A stretch of 64,000 nucleotides of DNA from Mermis nigrescens (taxonomy: Eukaryota; Nematoda; Enoplea; Mermithida; Mermithidae). Made by a program: the position numbers and the translations under genes. The notes beneath the pieces were generated by a model. That model had not been told where the DNA came from and did no database searches. It saw nothing but the letters and a program-made list of their open reading frames with translations. The stretch's first letter is position 1. Each line of letters begins with the position of its first letter. The stretch covers positions 11,399,456 to 11,463,455 of the forward strand of contig JAVLUZ010000142.1 of the NCBI GenBank assembly GCA_036768485.1, in the 5' to 3' direction. This document shows positions 12,901-23,277 of the stretch, in pieces.

Positions 12901-15900
12901 TTGGAAATCAGGGTCTATGCTAATGAAATTTGCACTTATATAGCGGTTTTTAGTTCCTGATGGTGCAGTTTTTCTAAAAAAGGGTCAATCCAGGACGTTC
13001 TTTGGGTCAGAATGGCCTCCGACCTCTTGCAAGATGCCGAAGGCCCCAGAATTTCGAACTTTTCGGAAAACCTGATAAAATAAGCTGTTTTAAGCGTTTT
13101 TGGATATCTTTTGTCTCAAAAGAATCTTGTGCATTTCTACTGAATATGCTAGGAAAATTTTATGTTCTAGATTGAATGAACATCGCTAGAGACGTCACAA
13201 AATAGTGTTTTTGATGCGCAGTCTCGTTTCTAAGCCCAGAAAGGCATATAAGGAAAATTTTTTGAGCCTTCCTCTAGAAATTATCTGCTTTTCATGCATG
13301 TTATTTGTCAATACCGAAATGAATATTTTTTACTCAGTCATTTGCATACCACGATTTCACGCACTTTATCGGATAAGGCCAGAGATGCACAGCTTAAGAA
13401 TTTCGGGAGGGGGGATAAAATTTTAAAGTGCCTGTTTTGGGCCCAAAAATGGTAGGTACGCGCCAAAAAAAATCGTTTTTCGGCTTTTCTAACGATACTC
13501 TATCTTTCTAGAGCATAAAAACATAAAAAAATTTCGAAAAAAATCAAAAAATCGAACTAATTGAAAAAATGTAGGCAGAGCATGAGTATATGGCGCGAAT
13601 CGCCGAAAATTTGCGACTTTTGAGCAAATAGATGGCTAAAAACACTTAAAAAAGCACCTTTTCTGCGAATTTCCAGGAAATTTTAGGGAAGTTTAAAAAA
13701 ATCGGGAATTCTAAGAGGGGTGAAAAAATTTTCTTGGGGTATAAAATTTTTACTAAGGGGGAAGGGTGGAACCTCCATATCTCCAAAAATCATGTATGGA
13801 AAAGTCTTTATTTCGAACAATTCATACCTATTATAAACGGTATTTGGTACAAAGCTGGAAAAGTCAAACCAACTAAGAAGCGCAAGATTACGAACGTATA
13901 AATGTCGCTTGCGAAAGCGTTAGCTGTTCCAAACGACAATTGTATAGTAAGGATACTAAAAAATGAAGCTCTTCTTCCCCATTTGTAAACAAATTAGGTA
14001 GAAAAATAAATAATTTGTTGAGCAACGCCTGTAAGTATTAACTCACTTGTCTGCGATGTAGCCGAAAACAATATTGCCAACCAAACTACCAATGTAGAAA
14101 ATCATTGTCGTTACTGCAGGCCAATAGGCTTTTTCGCAAATCAAGTCGAACTGTTAATGGAATATTTTGAATTGAAATTTCACATACAAACTCAGAATTA
14201 TGGGAATATTTTTAGATGAGGGAGTATTCATAGGTACCTATCTAAAATACTAAGTTTAACAAAAAAATTGAAACTCACTTAAAGCGAGGTTGGTATACTT
14301 CTTGAAACTATGATTTAGCGACGCGCGAACCCAAAGCTGCTTGGAAGTTTTTATGCTAATTTTTAGTGCGGATTCCATTAAAATTAGTCGTATCGTTAGA
14401 TGCACGCACATTAATAATTTCAGAGGGATCCGTGGTCACCAGACACGCACGTGGGGGGGGATTCGGTAATCTAGACCTCCAGAATGGAAAAAATAAAAAT
14501 TTTCGCGGGAAAATGAGGCAAAATAAAGGCAAAAAACGGATGAAAATCGAACATTTTCTATAAAAGTGACTAGAAACTGTGAAATAACGAAGTTTTAACG
14601 CAATTTTAGCGCTTATACCACATTATAAGGTCATTCTCACCCAAAAAGCTCAATTCTTGACCCCCAGACCGGCTGACCTCCCAGCCAGATCGGCCATGCT
14701 ATACATCTAAGGTAGTCATTCTCCTATCAAGTATACGCGTGCGCTCCTAAATCAATGTAATTAAAAACCTGTTACTGTTTTCTATCGTTAATGAAATAAA
14801 ATAAATAAATTTAATTATTTTAAAAGCTGTTGTTTAGAAAAATTAAATGAAGGCAACCTATTTGTAAAATCCGCCGTGAAAAATCGGTATGTTATGTACT
14901 TGTGCATTTTATGCAACGTGCACGTGAATAATGTACGTACATACATGACTTGTAATAATAAATTCTGTAGGTAGTTAAGAAATAATTTATAAGTATTTTA
15001 TAATAATTTAATTCATAGATATATGACTTATAAATATATTATCTGAATATAACATAGAATAAAATGTTTCCATAATGTAAATGGCCAAGTCCTCTGATGC
15101 ATTATGGAGATCAGTCAATTATAAATTGAAGAGATGACTGGCACTTGCATGCATTTGGCGTATACGACGACAATTTTTGGAAATCGAGCATACGTGTTCC
15201 TTGATTTGATGTATATTGTGTGCTGAGCATACAATTGTACCTATGATAATTTTTACTACAAATTTAGCTTATAGACTATGTTTTGTTTAATTTGTTAAAA
15301 TTTTTTATGTTTTTTATACTCCAGAAAGACAAGGAGCATTATCAAAAACGCCAAAAAACATTGTTTTTGATGCAAGTTCGCCATTTTTGAGCTAAAACGG
15401 CACTCTACGATTTCCCCAGGATTACTATGCTGTTCATGTCTGGCTTTGATCAGTATTGACTTGTATTTGGTGCAAAAATAAACAAGATCTTGATTTGAAT
15501 AATCCTATTTGAAATAGGCAATGATAATCTGGGCTTTTACTCAAGCAGGCAATAATAATCTGGATTTCTGGACTTTGAATTCATTATGTACTTCTTAGAT
15601 GCAGATTTGGGGTAACTTGTATGGGACCAGATGCATAAACATCTCCGTAGCTGAGCTGATTTTCATACATAAGTAAACCAGTCACGAACAGAAAAAAATC
15701 AGCAAGCAAGCTGTCGAATATACGAGTATTGGTCAAAATAAGCATGCAAGCTGTTTGTGCATGAAAAAGAGTGAAATCAGGCAATTTCTTTAGGTATCCA
15801 GGGTCAGTTTTGTTTCCAAAAATATCGCTTTATTATTTTCTTGGATCAGAAGCATAATTATGTAGTATTCAAGTGTGGATTGCTTCTCAGTTTCATTTCA

Positions 15901-17483
15901 ATCCATATTGACCATACGTATTACGATTTCAAAAATTTGTTGCCATAGACGCCAACATTCCATTTTTGGAACATGCATATTGAAACTTGCATAACTTCAC
16001 CAATATACGACAGAAACTGATGAAACAAAAATCAAAAAAGCTCAAAAATTATCGCCCTTTATAATTTAAGTACCAGTGCATGCAAAAGTACACAGTAACT
16101 TTAGCAACTACAGTATGAACGGATGGATGTTGTTAAGTGCATTTTTTCTCTACTTCGAATGTATGTTGTGCCGATAAGTAAGCTCATTTCTATTGCTACC
16201 AACAAAAAAGAACAGCATTTGGAGAGCACATTTGCAAAAAACCGAAACTCTTCGTTGTAAATAGAGCTCACAGCGCAGATTTGAAATAAAGAAACTTAAG
16301 AAAGGACAAACAGCAGCCGTAAGCCGCACGAGATTTTACGTAGGAAATACTACATGTAGAAGCAAAGTTTATTTGTAGTTGTTTGTAACCACATACGGAC
16401 GTGAATTGCTTCGGCTTTGAGCTCTCCAGATTTGAATAAATCCCCGCAGCTTCGAAGAAGTAAATTTATTTTAAAAAATTTATATTTCTCAGGCGCCAAT
16501 GGATATGCTCGGAGAACATGGTTACTAAAAAGTTGTATTTTATCCCGCCCGTTTGACCCTTTTTGACCATGGCATAATTCGGACCCCGTCAATTTATATT
16601 TAAGCGTCGGTATTTTGCTTGAAAACTGGCTAAGAATATGGAATCAAAATTCTAGGGGCCTTCTTCAGCGTGCAAAATCTTTTATACTTTTCAGACGAAC
16701 TCGGGCCAGCGACATTTAGCTGACGGATTACGATTTTGCTTTGATCCATAAATACGGAGTAGTGAAAACTTTCGAAATTCACGCCTATTTTCGTGCCAAC
16801 ATGTACAGCATGGCTATTCTGGGGGAGGGATCCAGGCCCCAAACATTTTTAAAAGTGTCTTTTTCGGGCTGAAAGACGATTAGTACAGGTCAAAAACACA
16901 GTTTTTTGACGTTTCGGAAAATTCTCGTTACTTTCAGAACATAAAAACATAAAAAATCTCGAACAAATTTGAAAAAAATCGAGTAAATTGAACAAAATAT
17001 AGTCGAAAATGTGTATATGGCGGAAAATTTGAGTTTTGAGCCAAAAATGAGCTCAAAACGCTTGAAAAAGCACACCTTCACAATTTCTAGAAAAAATCGA
17101 CATACCTCTGTAGTTATCGTGCTATCATAGGTAGATTTGTCGAATTCGTGCGCGATGCAAAAGCCATGAGATTCGTTATCAGATTGATGAACATCGAATA
17201 AAGTGGCGCCACGGCCTATCGGCGAAATAAGGTTTTTTTGGGCTTCTCGTCCTCTGCACACGTCAAACTTGTCGCTGGACGTATTCAAATGCGATCCTGT
17301 CTTGTTGGGAAACTCATAAGCATCCGAGCACCAGAAACCGGGAGCAGCAGCGACGAAAACTTGGTTGAATGCAGAGAAGGCGCAAGGGACGCTGGCTGGG
17401 ACGCAAATGACGAAATACATGAACCACTGATAGGGACCAAAGTCGCCTACTTTCTTTAAAATGTCGTCAAAATCGAGAGACAT
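6647..17483 (-). CDS. SLC22-family organic ion transporter (8 recognisable exons)
   Basis: Major facilitator family, SLC22 (organic cation/carnitine or anion transporter) type, expected in the plasma membrane with 12 membrane segments. Exons in gene order: 17483-17106, 14150-14047, 13982-13828, 12735-12567, 11437-about 11209, about 9048-8823, 7691-7510, 6940-6647. Seen in sequence: first membrane segment followed by a large Cys-containing extracellular loop with NKT and NTS glycosylation sequons; FDLICEKAYW entering TM2; GRR loop motif; LRFLVG; MELMGPSKR; the LPESPRWLIAEGR signature; YNGLTYNISNLNVNDY; GRRWSLF; IIYIFAGELYPTVVR; LPETT near the C-terminus. Splice phases agree except at exon 5/6, where the junction could not be settled, and at intron 2, whose best acceptor is not AG. 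Length is about 575 residues, close to the family norm. Substrate cannot be told. The start is the first ATG, directly before the conserved N-terminal segment. Confidence 0.93.
7510..7691 (-). CDS. SLC22 exon 7 (TM10-TM11)
   Basis: Acceptor CATTCATTTTCAG, then DQKWVISGLAFCGKFGI, IIYIFAGELYPTVVRAMGMG and GVGLLLAPYLVML, ending CTT|GTAAGT in phase 0. The GELYPTVVR stretch is a conserved SLC22 signature. Confidence 0.94.
7692..8822. other. SLC22 intron 6, no other features
   Basis: AT-rich intron with a short ATT-rich run near 8005-8030. I see no repeat family or RNA gene in it. Confidence 0.5.
8823..9048 (-). CDS. SLC22 exon 6 (TM7-TM9)
   Basis: Encodes INAVVYNGLTYNISNLNVN, two membrane segments and GRRWSLF, ending CCCACAG|GTACTT (phase 1). 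Exon 7 completes the next codon. The 5' boundary is not settled: the frame is open upstream to at least 9085, where the nearest AG (TACGAG) does not give a compatible phase with exon 5. Confidence 0.85.
9049..10774. other. SLC22 intron 5, proximal part
   Basis: AT-rich sequence. Fragments with GGCGCTTTGCAC (about 10273) and AGCGCTTTGCGTC (about 10463) resemble degraded dispersed repeats, and ATCCGCCACTG (about 10672) matches the terminal repeat of the hAT-like element at 44467-44657. No gene seen. Confidence 0.4.
10775..10985 (+). repeat. Dispersed repeat family B copy
   Basis: Starts ACTTGTAAGGAAGGGGATGG and ends TTTTGAGCCGTTACATGCAT. It has the family B body: GCCGTTTTTGG, CAAAAATTGGAGGTCATTTACCCC-type text and an AAAATTTTGAG tail. 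Lies in SLC22 intron 5. Confidence 0.75.
11209..11437 (-). CDS. SLC22 exon 5 (LPESPRW signature, central loop)
   Basis: Acceptor TTTGTTTGTATAG, then ILPESPRWLIAEGR, the SLC22 loop signature, and the large charged cytoplasmic loop ending near NQSTRITS. The 3' boundary is uncertain: AGT|GTTAAG (end 11209) or ACAA|GTGTTA (end 11211). The reading frame stays open to about 11140. Confidence 0.85.
11882..12072. mobile_element. 191-bp MITE with 8-bp target duplication
   Basis: Terminal inverted repeats of about 60 bp start GGATCTAGTATACAATTTAC and are almost perfect (11882-11944 against about 12010-12072). The flanks are identical 8-mers, AAATTATC, at 11874-11881 and 12073-12080. The inner part has no coding capacity. 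An 8-bp duplication fits hAT or Merlin superfamily transposition. It sits in SLC22 intron 4. Confidence 0.9.
12280..12527 (+). repeat. Dispersed repeat family D copy
   Basis: Contains CAGAATGGAAAAATGGACG, the GAGACAAAATGAAGGC stretch, CTTAATTCTTGACCCCCAG and ends GATCGGCCATGCTGGGCC. It matches copies at about 14440-14715 and 24890-25170. Its end lies about 40 bases from the donor of SLC22 exon 4. Confidence 0.8.
12567..12735 (-). CDS. SLC22 exon 4 (MELMGPSKR, TM5-TM6)
   Basis: Acceptor TTTAAACAG|GT joins exon 3 to give IIGMELMGPSKR. Two hydrophobic segments follow and the exon ends TGGTG|GTACGT (phase 2), so that exon 5 completes YWWILPESPRW. The open frame beyond 12567 runs into a dispersed repeat and is not coding. 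Confidence 0.92.
13380..13802 (+). repeat. Dispersed repeat family A copy
   Basis: Near full-length copy in SLC22 intron 3: GATGCACAGC start, CTATCTTTCTAGAGCATAAA core, GGCGCGAATCGCCG hairpin at 13592-13605, and an AAATCATGTATGG end. It ends about 25 bases from exon 3. Confidence 0.85.
13828..13982 (-). CDS. SLC22 exon 3 (GRR loop, TM3-TM4)
   Basis: The coding text reads WGRRASFFSIL..., FGTANAF, LRFLVGLTFPALYQIPFII and ends ATAATAG|GTATGA (phase 1). To keep the conserved GRR loop the exon must start at 13982, where the intron ends ACAA rather than AG. In-frame AG acceptors a little downstream would remove part or all of GRR. The intron between exons 2 and 3 would be only 64 bases. Confidence 0.85.
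14047..14150 (-). CDS. SLC22 exon 2 (TM2)
   Basis: Acceptor TTAACAG, then FDLICEKAYW and a membrane segment ending GNIVFGYIADK. Donor GACAA|GTGAGT leaves phase 2. The text matches the conserved TM2 region of SLC22 proteins. It is 104 bases long and too short to appear as an open frame. Confidence 0.93.
14440..14715 (+). repeat. Dispersed repeat family D copy
   Basis: Contains CTAGACCTCCAGAATGG, AAAATGAGGCAAAATAAAGG, TTCTTGACCCCCAGACCGGC and GATCGGCCATGCTATACATC. Same family as 12280-12527. Lies in SLC22 intron 1. Confidence 0.8.
14716..15299. other. SLC22 intron 1, unremarkable AT-rich part
   Basis: No recognisable gene or repeat family. Very AT-rich between 14740 and 15080. Confidence 0.4.
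15300..15440 (-). repeat. Dispersed repeat family A, 5' fragment
   Basis: Reverse-complement fragment of the start of family A. It ends in ACTATGCTGTTCATGTCTG, the reverse complement of the CAGACATG..CAGCAT terminal motif. Confidence 0.7.
15441..16797. other. SLC22 intron 1, no gene seen
   Basis: Several short open frames (15584-15784, 16350-16592, 16630-16842, all minus) have no recognisable domain and no splice context tying them to the transporter. I treat them as chance frames. Confidence 0.4.
16798..17096 (+). repeat. Dispersed repeat family A copy next to the exon 1 donor
   Basis: Starts ACATGTACAGCATGG and contains the AGAACATAAAAACATAAAAA core, TATGGCGGAAAATTTGAG and GAGCTCAAAACGCTTG. 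The 3' part is missing. It stops about 10 bases short of the SLC22 exon 1 donor at 17105. Confidence 0.8.
17106..17483 (-). CDS. SLC22 exon 1 (start codon, TM1, extracellular loop)
   Basis: Begins ATG TCT CTC GAT and encodes 126 residues: a short cytoplasmic start (DFDDILKKVGDFGPYQW), TM1, and the long Cys-containing loop. It ends in phase 0 at GAG|GTATGT. The frame stays open past the donor into a dispersed repeat, so the open frame to 16890 overstates the exon. A family A repeat lies within about 10 bases of the donor. Confidence 0.93.
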
Positions 17484-19059
17484 TTAGAAAGTGAATCAGT
17501 CAAATGACAAAATGTGAGCTCGGATAGTCCTTATAGCGACACAAAATGACCTCGCATTGATGCAGCACAATTAATTCATCCAATCATGAACTCGAGTCCT
17601 CTTGAAATTAAGGATGAAAAATTAATTAAAAAACTATTGAACTTTGAAATGGTTATTAAATTATTAAATTGAAAATTAATAAATTATTAAACTAAAAAAT
17701 TAAATTATTGAAAAACAGCAGAAAATCACTTCAAAATCCAATTGAAACTCCTCGAATGGCCATATAAAACATTAAACTAATTTATTTAGATAAAAGCAAA
17801 ACAGTGATTCACTTGTCAGCATATTTTTCTTCTTTCGAGATTGTTTGCGCTATTTGATTGTTTCTGTGAAGAAGAATAATTTTTGGCTTGTACTCGTGAT
17901 TGAAGAACTTCTTTAGCCTGTTGTACGTCATTAAGTGCAAAGAAAGTAAATCTAAAATGTCATCATAGGTAGAGCGTTAGCGCGTACCTATAATATACTT
18001 GGTTACCCCCAACATATGCCCCCTCACAGCTATAACAGCACACATCTGAGAGGTGCGGGTTTTTTTAAAAGGTAGATAATAAAAAACTTAGGACCCCCAT
18101 TTTTTTCTTGTTTACACTCAATACCGAGCGCGTCGTGAGTGTGTAAAGTTTACACCAAAAATTCAAATGATTTGCGGAGGGCCAATTTTATCTTAAAATG
18201 TTTTCCCTAATTAGTAGGTTACGAATCTGGTCTTAAAATTTCTTTACACTCAGTGGTTGTTGCACAGGAGTGTAAATTAGACGGTTTTTTTACTGTTTTC
18301 ATGTGCAAGAGCATATCTATAACTCGGTTTCACATTCTATGCAGTCTGATTGATTTCAAAAGGTTGACGGTTATAAAATCTAGGGGTCTTTTTTTATTTT
18401 TTAAAAGTAATATTTTCAAATTTAGAGGCGGTTTATTGTAAAGAGTCTGGGACAAAAAATTTTTTTCCCTACCATATTCTCCACTTAGTAGACAGAACGT
18501 GGTAACTGCCTTTAAAATGTGACTCGTTTTAAGCGCTACACGTCAAAATTTATTTTGTTTCTTTACAATCAATATTGCGTTATTAGTGCAGGTGTAAACT
18601 TTACAGTGAAAAATTTTTTCCGCCTAGAGCGTCGTGGATGTTGAATTTTTTAAAAATGTTCTCCTTAAGGTCAGAATAACAAATATGATCTTTAAACTGT
18701 TCTACAGCCACTGCTTGTTGATGTATGAAGAGTTGAACTTTGAATTATATATCTATTTTCTAATGCCGATAGATAACTCCGTATTGCATATTGTTTGATC
18801 AGATTTTTCTTATTTCAGAGGTTTTTGTTTGACTCGTCTTTAATAAATAATTATTTTTATTATCATAAATGCACTATTCTTAAACTTCAGTAGATAGATG
18901 AATATTTTTTAATAATTGACCAAATATTAAAATTCGCCGATTTGTCGAGTTGGTGCAGAGGCCGACGCATCCGTTCTCGCATGCGGGTTTTAAAAAAAGA
19001 CTAATGGAATGAAATCTTCTGAGTACTATCTTTTTTTCATTTTTTTAATTCTTTCGGCA
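17484..19059. other. Intergenic, upstream of the transporter
   Basis: AT-rich spacer holding the presumed SLC22 promoter, with no clear core promoter element. From about 18090 it contains GTGTAAAGTTTACAC-like words of the type found in the long repeat at 19060-20520 and may be a degraded extension of it. No gene is supported. Confidence 0.4.
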
Positions 19060-20520
19060 AAACCATGCACTTTCGACTTGTTTATGTCTGCCAACAACTC
19101 CGGTTATGAGATTTAAGGAATTTTTCCAAACAGAAATGTACTATGGATCAAGGGCTATCTTGTGTTTACCAGCAAACTTTTATACAATCAATACGCAATT
19201 AGTACCAGGGATTTAAACTTTACACTCTAGTGGATGAGTAAAAAAATAGATTTTGTCCGAGATTTATCTGTCAACTTTTTCGATTATGAGTTGGGATGAA
19301 TTGAATAAAATAGAAATAAAATAACTTTTAAGGGTTACAGGTCGAAGCAAGCCGCGTTAAAAAAACGTAATATTGAGTTGTTTATGGGGGTGTAAAGTTC
19401 GAAATCTGAGGTGTGAAATGAGCGAAAAAAGGTTCTTTTCGTATTTTGATTGGTAAGTCATATCAAATATTTTGCGGAACATAAGTTTCGCACATTCAAA
19501 CGTACTACAATTAAAGGGCTACAAACTGGCCCGAACCGAATTAATTTACACTTGGCGTTAGGTTCATATTTTGAAGTTTACAATGTGGTGGACGGTGGAA
19601 AATACGTGTTTGTCCATTTTTTGCTCGCCACTTTCTCTGTTCAGAAGTCGGGCGAGGTCGAATAGGATAAAAATAAAGTACTTTCTAAGGGGTACGCGTC
19701 ACAGCGAATTGCGTTTGTTTACGTCAACATTTAGCTTTTTCGGGAGGTGTAAATTCAAAAAATGGAGGAGTTAAACGTGTTTCTGTCCTGGTTTTTCTGC
19801 CAAGTTCTGGGTTATGAGTCTGGACATAATCTCAAGTCTAAAAAGTAACCAGAAACCAAATGCAATACGCCAGTTTGTTTGCACTCAACAGTGGTGTAAA
19901 GTGGTTTACATCTGATATTTATTTGTCCTGGGTCCATTGTGGAGAATTAATCTTTTTATAAATGTTGATCGTAATATCACAGTAATATCAGAATTACGAA
20001 TACGACTGAAATTTTTTTCACACTCTGTGGTTGTGTAAAGTTTACACTGCATCTTAACTTTAGTTCTAGAGCCTTGCGGATGCTTAATTTTTTCCAAAAT
20101 GTTCTACGTAAAATCAGAATTGGGAATCTGACTGTTAGTTTTCTATACACCTAGTAGTTGTGTAAAGTTTGCACTATTCATTTGTTGTCAATATGTAGTT
20201 TATACTATAAATTTATTTTACTTCCAAATCTGAGCGTTAGTGTTCCTTACACTTGATATTTGCGTAAAGTTTATGCTGAAAAACTTTGATCTGTTTAAAT
20301 AATGTAAGGCTGTCTTGTTTAAAAAGGATAATGCTGATGTTAAGAACAATATTTTTTTCCGCGTTCTTGGACTGCTGTCATTATTGTGGTATGTTACTGT
20401 ATGTGTTTACTGACTGATGTACTGGAATCGATAGAAGAAAAAAGATGAATATACTTGGAATTGTGGATTATTAAGGATGTAAAAGGAGGGGACTAGGAAA
20501 AATCTACCTAAAATTGCAAA
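19060..20520. repeat. Long dispersed repeat, right inverted copy
   Basis: Reverse-complement partner of 4610-6190, with recognisable blocks in the same order throughout and small indels. Contains the same internal TGTAAAGTTTACACT words. Short open frames inside it (19450-19774 plus, 19906-20097 minus) are not convincing genes. Confidence 0.75.
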
Positions 20521-21168
20521 ATCTGCTAAAAATCACACTTTCTCTAAGCAACGCAAAAAATCGAAGTATATTCTGCGGTCAACAGATTAACATAAATCTT
20601 TAACAATAAAAATGATTGAAAAAGCAGCACGTTAGATATGCAGTAGCTATGGGAAATGATATTGAGTAAACTAACAGTCTTTCTAAGCCAATTGAATGAA
20701 ATAGCAAACATCGATGCATCCAAGACAACTGAAGAAATTATTGGTTTAAAACGTAGGAAACGCGTAAGTTGACTTAAAACAGACTAAATGTAAGTACAGT
20801 AGCATTTCCGTAACGATTGTGTGCACTAATTAATCGGCCCCTGCTTTGCTTGCTATAATGTTCATAACAAAATAAAACAACTTTAAATACAATACCACTT
20901 AGTTTTCTATCAATCAAGATACGAAGCTAGTCAGCGTTGCTACTTGCCAGCGATTTAAAAAAGTAAACATTATAGATTTCGTTTATACACTCTTATCTGA
21001 AACTTTGAACATTATTTAAAAAGACACTTTGTTCGAACTTTGTTCAGCGTTGCTTAGAGAAAATGTGATTTTTAGCAGATTTTGCGATTTTAGGTAGATT
21101 TTTCCTAGTCCCCTCCTTTTACACCCTTAATAATCCACAATTCCAAGTATATTCATCTTTTTTGTTCC
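20436..21168. mobile_element. Element with about 110-bp terminal inverted repeats
   Basis: AAAAAAGATGAATATACTTGG at 20436 begins an arm of about 110 bp, ending near GCAACGC at 20560. Its reverse complement occupies about 21045-21168. The 480-bp interior has no recognisable coding sequence. The left arm overlaps the long repeat at 19060-20520. The homologous copy near 4620-4680 keeps part of the arm but lacks the rest, suggesting insertion or rearrangement at this end. Confidence 0.85.
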
Positions 21169-21252
21169 ATCGGAGCATTTTTCTTTGCTTTAGGATATAC
21201 TCAGACAACTTATCTATGGAAACCTTTATTAATTATAATAGCATACGTGCAT

Positions 21253-21570
21253 ACATGTACAGCATGGGAATTCTAGGTGGTCAGGCCTCAGTAATTTTCA
21301 AAATGTGCCATTTTGGTCTAAAAACCGAGAGGTACACGCCAAAAATACTGTTTTTAGACGTTTTGGACAATGCTCGCTCTTTCTAGAACCTAGCAACATA
21401 AAAAAATTCTGAAAAAATTAGGAAAAACATCGAAAAAATTGAACAAAATTATAGTCAAAAAATGTGTATATGGCGCGAAGCGCCAAAAAATTGAATTTTG
21501 AGTCAAAAATGAGCTAAAAACGCTTTAAAAGCACATTTTTTAGAATGTTTACAAAAAAATCAACAATTCT
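21253..21570 (+). repeat. Dispersed repeat family A copy
   Basis: ACATGTACAGCATGGGAATTC start, CTTTCTAGAACC core and a perfect GGCGCGAAGCGCC hairpin at 21472-21484. Confidence 0.85.
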
Positions 21571-22977
21571 AGGTGGTCGCAGCTATTTTGCGAGGATCGG
21601 TAGCCATTCTGGGGTCAAACCCCCAACCCCCCACCAAGAACACTTATGGTTACGCGCCTGATAATACCAATAAGTCGAGACCAGCATGCATTTGTCTCGA
21701 TCGCTGCGCAGTATGGCCAGCTTTAAGGAGCCATAGTGAGCTTTCAATTATAAATAATCGACTTGAACTTCCTTTTAGATGTTAAAATAGAAGAAAATCT
21801 ACGACAATTTACGGATTTTTTCACAATTTGAGCGCGCAAAAAATTTCTGATTTTTGTTGTTATTGGCCGCATTGCCGTATTTATTCAGAAAATTTTCCTG
21901 ATTTCCTATTCAAATGACACAAGCTTGGTTCCGGTTCCCGGTTGCACTTACATTGAATAAATAACGTTTGTTCATCTTGCTACAAATGTTCCATTATTTG
22001 TAAAGCGACGAAGAAATTCTGAGTCTGGTTCTGGTTAAATCTTTCCTCGTAGATTGCGCGCGAAATTCTTATCCCATGACCCTTATTCGCGTGTTAGGGT
22101 TTACTGAATCTAAACCTTTTTCAGGGCAAAATGAATGATTGTAAAAAAATAAGGGAAAATCAGAAACAAAGGAGGTAGAAAGAAGTTTTAATATGTTAAT
22201 GTTTTTTTAAATCTTAAGAGTAGATCTAATGACGTGAACAAGCTAATCATACAGAAAGTGAAACGAAATCGATGGCAGATCTTTGAACAATGCTTTATTC
22301 TGTTCTTATTTGTAAACTTACCCTCGCGTTTCCAATAAAGTCATACAATCTCAGGTTTATTTGCTTATTTGTCAAATGGCATTGTAAGTTCCTAATAAAT
22401 TGTTCAGCAGAAATCAGCGAGCCTATGACAAGTATGAATATGTGATTGTTATAGGCAGAAAAAAATATTTAAATCAAGTCGGATACCTACTATTGAAAAT
22501 TAAATTATGACTGCACGACTTATGGAATGATAATTTCGCAGAAATGACAAATCATGAAATTCATAAAATGAAAAGCTGATCGAGAAACAAATTTTTTTTG
22601 GCGAAACTCAAAATAAAAATAGTATTTTTTCAGGTGCTTTCGAATACGATAACACTCTCAGCATTGAAGTGGTCTCATACAACTTCTAAGCCAGCAGTGT
22701 AACCGAATTAAAAAGAACCGGTAAAGCAAAAAGCAGGTAAGTATGCAGTAAAATGAAGTATAAAACCTCTGCTAAATGAATGAACGAACAAATGAGTACA
22801 TAAATAACTAGACACTTCAAGTGGAACTTTTTGGGAATGATGTATGTACTCTGCGTGCATACTTGTACATAAACCTCAAAAACGAATTTACAAGTGGTTA
22901 CTTTTATAATATGCATTGGTAACACCGAAAAAATTGATAATAATAATACGCAACTGTCTATTAAGCGACGTTTGCAA
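21571..22977. other. Intergenic, no gene seen
   Basis: AT-rich spacer. Open frames at 21573-21785 (plus) and 22686-23006 (minus) have no recognisable domain. The second is leucine/valine-rich but looks like a chance frame. Confidence 0.35.
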
Positions 22978-23277
22978 CTAACAGCCAAATTTATGTAAGT
23001 GTTCAAGGTGAAAAACCAGGTTTTTCAAAACAGCATCGCACCAAGTGATAATTTCTTGATATTCATCTGACATTGTAATGTTTAGTTTCTCGACGCGCCA
23101 TTCAACACGTTCAGCTATCCAAGAGAAGAAAAGTAATATAAAGAACACTATTAAAAGTACTTCATTGCATTCATCTTCTCTATCTTTGATTACCCGAATG
23201 TACACGCTGACTTGGCGGGTTGCACCTTCAGAAGTTGAAAAGCCCCCCGCAGAATACTGTAGAACCACAGAATTCAA
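22978..23277 (-). CDS. Hypothetical small protein with one membrane segment
   Basis: A 99-codon open frame from ATG to stop, not in a detected repeat. The predicted protein has a polar N-terminal half (QVSVYIRVIKDREDECN), a hydrophobic segment (VLLIVFFILLFFSWIA, about residues 41-56) and a charged, helical-looking tail (ERVEWRVEKLN, DEYQEIITWCDAVLKN). The composition is more protein-like than the other orphan frames. I recognise no family. It could be an exon of an unseen gene or a chance frame. A shorter plus-strand frame (23078-23284) overlaps it and looks less plausible. Confidence 0.25.
   Translation of the reverse strand: MNSVVLQYSAGGFSTSEGATRQVSVYIRVIKDREDECNEVLLIVFFILLFFSWIAERVEWRVEKLNITMSDEYQEIITWCDAVLKNLVFHLEHLHKFGC

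Noticed and set aside
16890..17105. C-terminal extension of the SLC22 exon 1 open frame
   Set aside because: The frame crosses a strong GTATGT donor and enters a dispersed repeat, and homology continues in the next exon.
17970..18060. tRNA- or SINE-like text (GGTAGAGCGTTAGCGCG)
   Set aside because: It resembles an A box, but no GGTTCGAATCC-type B box or cloverleaf pairing is present at the right distance.
18941..19000. tRNA-like text (GTCGAGTTGGTGCAGAGGCCG)
   Set aside because: The T-arm and acceptor pairing could not be found.
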